Positions 6,509 to 10,604 of a stretch of 10,604 nt of DNA are shown here, one piece after another (the stretch's first letter is position 1; each line of letters begins with the position of its first letter). The position numbers and the translations under genes are program-made. The notes under the pieces were generated by a model. The model made no database searches. It was not told the origin of the DNA and saw only the letters and a list, made by a program, of their open reading frames with translations. Origin of the DNA: JAVBOP01 sp031550405 (GTDB lineage Bacteria; Bacteroidota; Ignavibacteria; Kapaibacteriales; UBA2268); the NCBI GenBank assembly GCA_031550405.1, contig JAVBOP010000053.1, positions 1 through 10,604 on the forward strand, written 5' to 3'.

Positions 6509-8344
6509 TTAATTAAGTTCTACATCACTTGATAATTTAAGTCCAATCCTTGGAGATAGTGAAATGTCAAATATGCTCGGCCCATCCGGCGAGCATGAAC
6601 GTTTGTATTGGCTGGAAAAAAATCTTTTCCAAAAAATATTAATATATTTATCAATTTCTTCATTAGTAAATTCGTCGGAAAAGGCTTGCTTAGCTAAAAA
6701 AACAATCTTCTTTTTTGACAAATTGTGCTTTAAATAGTAGTACATGAAAAAATCATGCAATATATATGGTCCTACTATTTTTTCGGTTTCTTGAATGTTG
6801 CCGTCTTCGTCCGCAGGAACAAGTTCTGGAGATATAGGAAAATTAATTATTTTTAATAAAACTTCTGCTATCTGCTGTGTTTGTTTTTCTGCAATATTTT
6901 GTAATACCATGCGCGCAATAGTTTTCGGTACGCCCGCATTAACATTATAGTGTGAAATATGGTCGCCATTAAAAGTAGACCAACCCAATGCTATTTCCGA
7001 CATATCGCCCGTACCAACAACTAAGGCATCGATTTTATTGGCATAATTGAACAAAATCATTGTTCTTTGGCGAGCTTGCGCATTTTCAAACACAATATTT
7101 TCTTTCTGTATATCATAATCTATATCTGAAAAATGCTGCTTTACGGCACTGTTTATTGGAATTTCAAGATAAGTTATATTTAATAAATCTGCCAATTCTT
7201 TGGCAGCCGCCTGTGTATGAACGCTCGAAGCCAGTCCGGGCATTGTAATTACATATATTCCTGCTTTGTCAATGTTCAAAATTTCAAATGCTCTGAGTGT
7301 TGCAAACAATGCCAAGGTTGAGTCTATTCCTCCTGACAGTCCCAGCACAACCCGCTTTAAACGTAGATATTCCAAGCGCTTAGCTAATCCAAGCGCTTGC
7401 ACTTCCAACACTCTTTGGCAAAATTGCAAGTTTTCTTTCCCGCAAAAATACGGATTTTTATCGACATTTCTATGCAAGTTACAAATTTTATTTAATGGGT
7501 TTAAAGAAAAGTACAGGAATAATGATTTTTTTTTCATTATTCTGTCGGAATTTGGCATACAGCTTATTAAATCTAAATCCATTTCTGCAATTAATTTTTG
7601 AGTTGCAAGTTGCAATGTATTGGCAGTTTCAACAATTTTTCCACATTCCGCAAAAACCATCTCCGAACCAAACACGCTGTCCGTCGTTGTTTCGCTCGCA
7701 TTGGAATTGACATAAAGAATCGTTTTTTGCGTCAGCTCCGAGAGGCATCGAATTTTTTCCGCAACATTTTCACTCATGACAAAGCTCGCAGCGTCAATAT
7801 TAATGACAATATTTGCATCATCCATCTCCGCAAAAGCATGAAGCGCAGGTTTGCCAATAGTAATAGAAATATTGCAACATGGAAAATTTTTGCAGCTAAA
7901 AACCAGATTTGTGCCAAAAGGAATTTCCATCTCATTAAAAAATATGGAGCTTATGTTATTGTTTGGAGAAGAAAAATATGGCGAATTTTCAGATTTAGGA
8001 ACTATTCCCAACAACTTTCCCGCCGAAATAAACAAGCCAACGTTATACACCTTTCCCGAATAATAAAACGGCGAACCGACAACAACAGTCGCATTATGCT
8101 TGGCGCTGGCACTAATTATTTCCGTTATGGCATCGCTTATTTCATGGTGAATATCATGCGATAAAAACAAATCATAGCAGCTTGCCGAAGTCAGGCTAAG
8201 TTCGGGAAAAACCAGTATATTAGCATCTTTTGCATGATTTTCAATTTCTTTGATGATTGCCTTGGCATTATCTTTAACATTTCCAATTTTTGTTTTTGGC
8301 GATATCAGGCAAGCTTTCAAGTAGTTATATGAATTTATATTCAT
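6509..8344 (-). CDS. nadE: NAD+ synthase, glutamine-dependent architecture, amidase domain apparently lacking its catalytic Cys
   Basis: NadE makes NAD+ from deamido-NAD+ with ATP; two-domain forms take ammonia from glutamine. The 611-residue product has the nitrilase-like amidase domain (about 1-265) and the synthetase domain (about 290-611). The synthetase half is intact: PP-loop SGGIDST (337-343), NAQARQRTMI, GTGDMSEIALGWSTFNGDH (444-462), FPISPELVPADEDG and KRSCSPDGP (581-589). In the amidase half, Glu48 (FPELS) and Lys117 (GIVPK) of the Glu-Lys-Cys triad are present. Where the family has the nucleophile motif (E-x-C-E-D-x-W), this protein reads ISITIGKPALHAF (159-171), with no Cys. The nearest Cys pair (156-157) lies before the strand. 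The FYExRWF segment after the Lys is also lost. I infer an ammonia-dependent enzyme with a relic amidase domain. The ATG at 8344 has no Shine-Dalgarno sequence. It is the first gene of the row ending at 4479. The 127-base gap to the ABC gene holds no perfect promoter box. Confidence 0.93.
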   Translation of the reverse strand: MNINSYNYLKACLISPKTKIGNVKDNAKAIIKEIENHAKDANILVFPELSLTSASCYDLFLSHDIHHEISDAITEIISASAKHNATVVVGSPFYYSGKVYNVGLFISAGKLLGIVPKSENSPYFSSPNNNISSIFFNEMEIPFGTNLVFSCKNFPCCNISITIGKPALHAFAEMDDANIVINIDAASFVMSENVAEKIRCLSELTQKTILYVNSNASETTTDSVFGSEMVFAECGKIVETANTLQLATQKLIAEMDLDLISCMPNSDRIMKKKSLFLYFSLNPLNKICNLHRNVDKNPYFCGKENLQFCQRVLEVQALGLAKRLEYLRLKRVVLGLSGGIDSTLALFATLRAFEILNIDKAGIYVITMPGLASSVHTQAAAKELADLLNITYLEIPINSAVKQHFSDIDYDIQKENIVFENAQARQRTMILFNYANKIDALVVGTGDMSEIALGWSTFNGDHISHYNVNAGVPKTIARMVLQNIAEKQTQQIAEVLLKIINFPISPELVPADEDGNIQETEKIVGPYILHDFFMYYYLKHNLSKKKIVFLAKQAFSDEFTNEEIDKYINIFWKRFFSSQYKRSCSPDGPSIFDISLSPRIGLKLSSDVELN

Positions 8345-8471
8345 TATTTGTACATAAATTTACTTAAACAAACAAATAAAACGGCGAATCACAGCAAATA
8401 TTTTAGTATAGCATTTTAAAGCGTAAGGTAAGCAGGAGCAGATGAAGGCTCTGGTTGTGCATTTCTGAAAA

Positions 8472-9266
8472 TTAGATAAAGCAGCTGTTGCGGTTGTTAT
8501 ATCTGTCTAAAAATTCGGAAACGACAGGATCGGTTGAATCTTTTAATTCGGTCGTTGTGCCGTTGAAATGTATTTTTCCTTCATTAAGCATTGCCACAGT
8601 TTCTGCGATGCGATACACAGAAAACATATCATGCGTAATGATTAATGAAGTTATTTTTAGGCGATTTGCTAAATTTGCAATTAAATCATCAATTTGCTCT
8701 GATGTAACAGGGTCAAGTCCAGTTGTGGGTTCATCGTAAAAAATATAGCGAGGCGAACCGACTAAAGCCCTTGCAACTCCAACGCGTTTTCTCATTCCAC
8801 CAGATCAATCGGAAGGCTTTTTATTGCGCAAAACATTCCATTCCCTGATAAACTCTGCACTGTCCTGCTCTTCAAAATTAGGCAAAAGTCCCACTGCGGA
8901 CAAAACGAATTTCGCTTCATTTTCTAAAATTTCTCGCCGTTTTTCGCCATTTTCATAGAGCCTTAAAACCACATTCTCATACACATTGAATGAGTCAAAA
9001 AGCGCCGCTCCCTGAAACACGTATCCCATGGTGGAACGCAGTTTAAATAGCTGTTTTTGCGGTAACTTAGATATATTTTGCCCATCGACGGCAATTTCAC
9101 CTTTATCGGGAATAAGCAATCCCACAATATGCTTTAAAAGAACACTCTTGCCACATCCTGATTTCCCTATAACACACAGAGTTTCGCCATCTTTTATATC
9201 AAGATTAACGCCTCGCAGAATAGGAACGTTATCTAACGATTTTTCTAATCCTCTTATTTGTATCAT
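8472..9266 (-). pseudogene. mlaF: MlaF-like ABC transporter ATPase, broken by TGA in the LSGGM signature
   Basis: The intact family supplies the ATPase of the Mla/MCE system that moves phospholipids between the membranes (partners MlaE permease and MlaD). The frame encodes Walker A GKSGCGKS (34-41), the Q-loop YVFQGAALFDSFNVYENV typical of MlaF, then PSD, a TGA at 8807-8805, and straight on SGGMRKRVGVARAL, Walker B YIFYDEPTTGLDP and the His loop IITHD. The TGA sits where the Leu of LSGGM belongs; one base change from TTA or TTG explains it. Counting that codon, the frame is 264 codons, a normal length. As written it gives a 153-residue N-terminal half; translation restart at the following ATG (8795) would give a 107-residue C-terminal half. 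About 15 residues before PSD look extra compared with usual MlaF. No mlaE or mlaD is adjacent. After the stop, the shifted frame reads NAQPEPSSAPAYLTL, possibly an older tail. Confidence 0.85.
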
Positions 9267-9272
9267 AGTTAT

Positions 9273-9298
9273 AAAAAAAGCCTCATGTTATTGAGGCT
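9273..9298 (-). terminator. Intrinsic terminator after tRNA-Lys, directly before the mlaF start
   Basis: Minus strand: AGCCTCA (9298-9292), six-base loop, TGAGGCT (9285-9279), with a run of T residues reaching 9273. It ends the tRNA transcript 29 bases after the mature tRNA. The flanking T-run on the plus strand (9304-9310) makes it potentially bidirectional. The mlaF ATG is only six bases further on. Confidence 0.8.
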
Positions 9299-9310
9299 AG
9301 ATATTTTTTT

Positions 9311-9318
9311 CAAAATTA
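9311..9318 (-). promoter_or_regulatory. Possible -7 box (TAATTTTG) for mlaF between tRNA and terminator
   Basis: TAATTTTG on the minus strand fits TAnnTTTG and lies between the tRNA 3' end and the hairpin. No TTG is found at the expected distance, which would fall inside the tRNA. It is the only candidate mlaF promoter in this short gap, and its transcript would begin with the terminator hairpin. Such boxes arise easily by chance in AT-rich DNA. Confidence 0.2.
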
Positions 9319-9327
9319 AAAAGGAGG

Positions 9328-9400
9328 TGATCTCGGCGGGATTCGAACCCACGACCCTTTGATTAAAAGTCAAATGCTCTACCAGCTGAGCTACGAGACC
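9328..9400 (-). tRNA. tRNA-Lys (anticodon TTT)
   Basis: The minus strand folds as a 73-base cloverleaf. The acceptor stem is GGTCTCG/CGAGATC with one G-U pair. The D-arm is GCTCAGCTGGTAGAGC. The anticodon arm is TTTGA-CTTTTAA-TCAAA with anticodon TTT. The T-arm is GTGGG-TTCGAAT-CCCGC, and the discriminator base is A. CCA is not encoded (ACCTCC follows), so the CCA-adding enzyme is needed. It has its own promoter upstream and a terminator downstream. Confidence 0.97.
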
Positions 9401-9411
9401 AAAATAGAATA

Positions 9412-9442
9412 CAAACTTACGTTTTTTTTTTTACATAGCCAA
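9412..9442 (-). promoter_or_regulatory. Bacteroidota-type promoter of tRNA-Lys
   Basis: Minus strand: TTG (9442-9440), a 20-base spacer that includes eleven consecutive A residues, then TAAGTTTG (9419-9412). The mature tRNA starts 11 bases beyond the -7 box, as expected for a short 5' leader. Both elements match the Bacteroidota consensus, so this is one of the clearest taxonomic hints in the window. Confidence 0.65.
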
Positions 9443-9460
9443 GATATTTTTTCTATTATG

Positions 9461-9819
9461 CTATTTTTCGATGTGCATGCCTGCATCTTTTGTTAAATAA
9501 TTAAATATAATTTTATACAAATCTGCAACCAGTTCATGTATTATATCTTCTTTAATATCAGAGCTTAACTAAAGTTTAATCCAATATTCAGGATTAAAAT
9601 ATCGTGGTTTATTTATGTCTGGATATTTTTCATACAATTCAACCAGCTTATCAGACATGAACTTTGAAACCACACTTTCCAGATATTTATTTATGTCTTA
9701 AATTGCAAATTATTTTACCGCCAATTTTAAAAAACACCGCAGCAGCAAATGGAAATCCAGCATGCTATTCTTTTGCTTCAAGCAATACTCCTTTAATTTT
9801 TAATGCTCATATTCCAGCA
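9461..9819 (-). pseudogene. Decayed protein-coding gene with several stops and a 4-bp duplication, family unknown
   Basis: Read on the minus strand, this stretch gives coherent protein sequence broken in several places: ALKIKGVLLEAKE, TAG, HAGFPFAAAVFFKIGGKIIC, NLRHK, a frame change, YLESVVSKFMSDKLVELYEK, YPDINKPRYFNPEYWIKL, TAG at 9571-9569, LSSDIKEDIIHELVADLYKI and IFNYLTKDAGMHIEK, ending in TAG at 9463-9461. The frame change falls in a repeated TAAATAAA; removing one four-base unit joins the two frames exactly. A TGA also precedes ALKIKG. Reconstructed length is roughly 120 residues. Within it, an ATG at 9658 could still express a 29-residue peptide. I do not recognise the family. Protein-like composition and the simple repair of the frameshift favour a true relic. 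The start is uncertain, because the sequence further upstream is a terminator hairpin. Confidence 0.5.
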
Positions 9820-9825
9820 TTATAC

Positions 9826-9856
9826 AAAAGCAGGATAAACCGAAGCTTACCCTGCT
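9826..9856 (-). terminator. Intrinsic terminator with a UUCG tetraloop, minus strand
   Basis: Minus strand: a 12-bp stem AGCAGGGTAAGC / GTTTATCCTGCT (two G-U pairs) closes on a TTCG loop with a C-G closing pair, the exceptionally stable cUUCGg form, followed by TTTT. No intact minus-strand gene lies upstream; the nearest possible one is the short frame ending at 9914. On the plus strand the hairpin is not followed by T residues. Confidence 0.65.
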
Positions 9857-9913
9857 GAATTGTTATTAGGCACAAAACTATTTTTATGAAAAAATATTCA
9901 TTATTCAATAATA

Positions 9914-10009
9914 TCATGTCAATATATCTGACAACTCATATTTCGTCAAATTAAAACGTTTCTTTAGCATGTCGCAAATATTTTCTATATTTAAGTTTTC
10001 AACATGCAA
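9914..10009 (-). pseudogene. Possible C-terminal relic of a minus-strand gene cut off by yjbQ
   Basis: A minus-strand frame that is open through the antisense of yjbQ ends here with protein-like residues VENLNIENICDMLKK and RFNLTKYELSDILT before a TGA at 9916-9914. Only the part outside yjbQ is considered; a TTG at 10009 could start it. The pattern (IENICDMLKKRFNLT) faintly resembles the C-terminal helices of PqqD-like proteins, which I cannot confirm. The UUCG terminator begins 57 bases downstream, as expected for a gene end. Chance open sequence is the main alternative. Confidence 0.2.
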
Positions 10010-10021
10010 AATGAGGAACAC

Positions 10022-10438
10022 ATGAAAAGTTATAGAAAGGAGCTGTGGTTTAATACGAAATCGCGCAGAGAATACACAAATATTACCCGTCAAGTGCAGG
10101 ATTGCGTCGCCGAAAGCGGCATTAAAGAAGGCTTGGTGCTTGTCAATGCAATGCACATCACCGCAAGCGTTTTTATTAACGACGATGAGCAAGGTCTGCA
10201 CCGTGATTTTGAGGTTTGGCTTGAGAAACTTGCTCCAGAAAAACCACATAGCCAATATGCGCACAATGGCTATGAAGATAATGCCGATGCGCATTTAAAG
10301 CGGCAAATCATGGGACGTGAAGTAGTTGTTGCCGTAACTGACGGAAAATTAGACTTAGGCACATGGGAACAAATTTTTTACGGAGAATACGACGGCATGC
10401 GAAATAAGCGCATATTAATTAAAATCATCGGAGAATAA
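10022..10438 (+). CDS. yjbQ: YjbQ/UPF0047 family protein (secondary thiamine-phosphate synthase type)
   Basis: The 138-residue product belongs to the YjbQ family, small cytoplasmic trimeric proteins. Some have weak thiamine-phosphate synthase activity in place of ThiE; the true role is unsettled. Visible family features are ELWFNTKSRREYTNIT at the N-terminus, VNAMHITASVFINDDE, a YAHNGYEDNADAHLKRQIMG segment with the conserved His and Asp residues of the presumed site, and TDGKLDLGTWEQIFYGEYDG. It ends in KRILIKIIGE. Length is normal. I choose the ATG at 10022, not the in-frame ATG at 10004: GAGGA (10013-10017) lies four bases before it, and the family starts at this point. The gene is alone on this strand. 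No perfect TAnnTTTG box precedes it; TATATTTA near 9987 is close. No clear terminator follows. Confidence 0.93.
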   Translation: MKSYRKELWFNTKSRREYTNITRQVQDCVAESGIKEGLVLVNAMHITASVFINDDEQGLHRDFEVWLEKLAPEKPHSQYAHNGYEDNADAHLKRQIMGREVVVAVTDGKLDLGTWEQIFYGEYDGMRNKRILIKIIGE

Positions 10439-10478
10439 GCTCTATAACTTTATAAAAAAAGTAATTGTTCCTTTATTG

Positions 10479-10509
10479 TTGCTTGTGTAAAATATTTTAT
10501 GTATATTTG
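10479..10509 (+). promoter_or_regulatory. Bacteroidota-type promoter for the gene at the right edge
   Basis: TTG (10479-10481), a 20-base spacer and TATATTTG (10502-10509) match the TTG-N-TAnnTTTG pattern. The start would be near 10516, giving a leader of about 38 bases. Confidence 0.5.
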
Positions 10510-10553
10510 TAATTACTATTATAAGTGTTTTATTTAAAAGGTATATACGAATT

Positions 10554-10604
10554 ATGTGTGAAGAAATTGAATGTAAATATGCCTTAGTCATGATGTCAAA
10601 AAAA
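10554..10604 (+). CDS. Start of an unknown gene, truncated by the window edge
   Basis: An ATG at 10554 opens a frame that stays open for all 17 remaining codons, starting MCEEIECKYALVMMSKK. The upstream promoter match supports it as a real start. AAAAGG lies 14 or so bases before the ATG, too far for a good ribosome site. The fragment is too short to identify. Confidence 0.4.
   Translation, partial: MCEEIECKYALVMMSKK

Noticed and set aside
7598..8164. 188-codon open frame on the plus strand
   Set aside because: It lies wholly antisense to nadE, whose motifs are clear; the translation is basic and low in family-like pattern, as expected of a shadow frame.
8805..8807. TGA recoded as an amino acid (selenocysteine or altered code)
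   Set aside because: The position requires Leu, no other gene needs TGA read through, tryptophans are written TGG, and the other broken frames use TAA and TAG.
9664..9858. 64-codon plus-strand frame
   Set aside because: It is antisense to the more protein-like relic at 9461-9819 and runs through the terminator hairpin at 9829-9856.
10004..10021. Upstream ATG for yjbQ (six extra residues)
   Set aside because: The GAGGA ribosome site at 10013-10017 fits only the ATG at 10022, where the family also begins.
1..10604. CRISPR array, insertion sequence, prophage or toxin-antitoxin genes
   Set aside because: No spaced repeats, transposase motifs, terminal inverted repeats or paired small genes of that kind were seen on either strand; the only long repeat is the regulator duplication.

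Overview
The window looks like a piece of an AT-rich chromosome from the phylum Bacteroidota (or a close FCB-group relative). The best evidence is in the promoters. Four start regions carry the Bacteroidota-type arrangement TTG-N18-20-TAnnTTTG: upstream of the exported protein at 309, the PAP2 phosphatase, tRNA-Lys and the gene entering at the right edge. Most genes also have weak or no Shine-Dalgarno sequence. Genus-level placement is not possible from the sequence alone. No CRISPR array, insertion sequence, phage gene or plasmid gene was seen.

Layout. At the left edge the 5' end of an adenylate kinase gene runs leftwards and is interrupted by an in-frame TAA after 32 codons. Divergent to it is an exported protein of unknown function (309-1340). 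It is followed by an L-serine ammonia-lyase (1459-2649) whose base composition is clearly richer in G+C than its neighbour. A PAP2 phosphatase (minus) and a SIMPL/YggE-like membrane-anchored protein (plus) are divergent around 3320-3400. From 8344 down to 4479 five genes run on the minus strand with short gaps and end at a strong intrinsic terminator: NAD+ synthase (nadE), a NarL-type response regulator, a free-standing LuxR-type HTH protein, a LysE-family exporter and a short ribosome hibernation factor. The small HTH gene is the second copy of a clean 255-bp tandem duplication of the regulator's DNA-binding domain.

Right of nadE lies an MlaF-like ABC ATPase gene broken by a TGA codon exactly in its LSGGM signature. 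Its start codon lies six bases beyond the terminator of tRNA-Lys(TTT). Between the tRNA and yjbQ (10022-10438) is a gene graveyard: a minus-strand coding frame with several stops and a 4-bp duplication, an isolated terminator with a UUCG-type loop, and a possible C-terminal gene remnant. A new gene begins at 10554 and leaves the window.

The main themes are gene decay or sequencing error (three or more interrupted reading frames in 10.6 kb) and two altered proteins: the HTH-only regulator copy, and a glutamine-dependent-type NAD+ synthase whose amidase half appears to have lost its catalytic cysteine. No multi-gene system of a clearly new kind is visible. The regulator duplication and the NadE change are the best leads.
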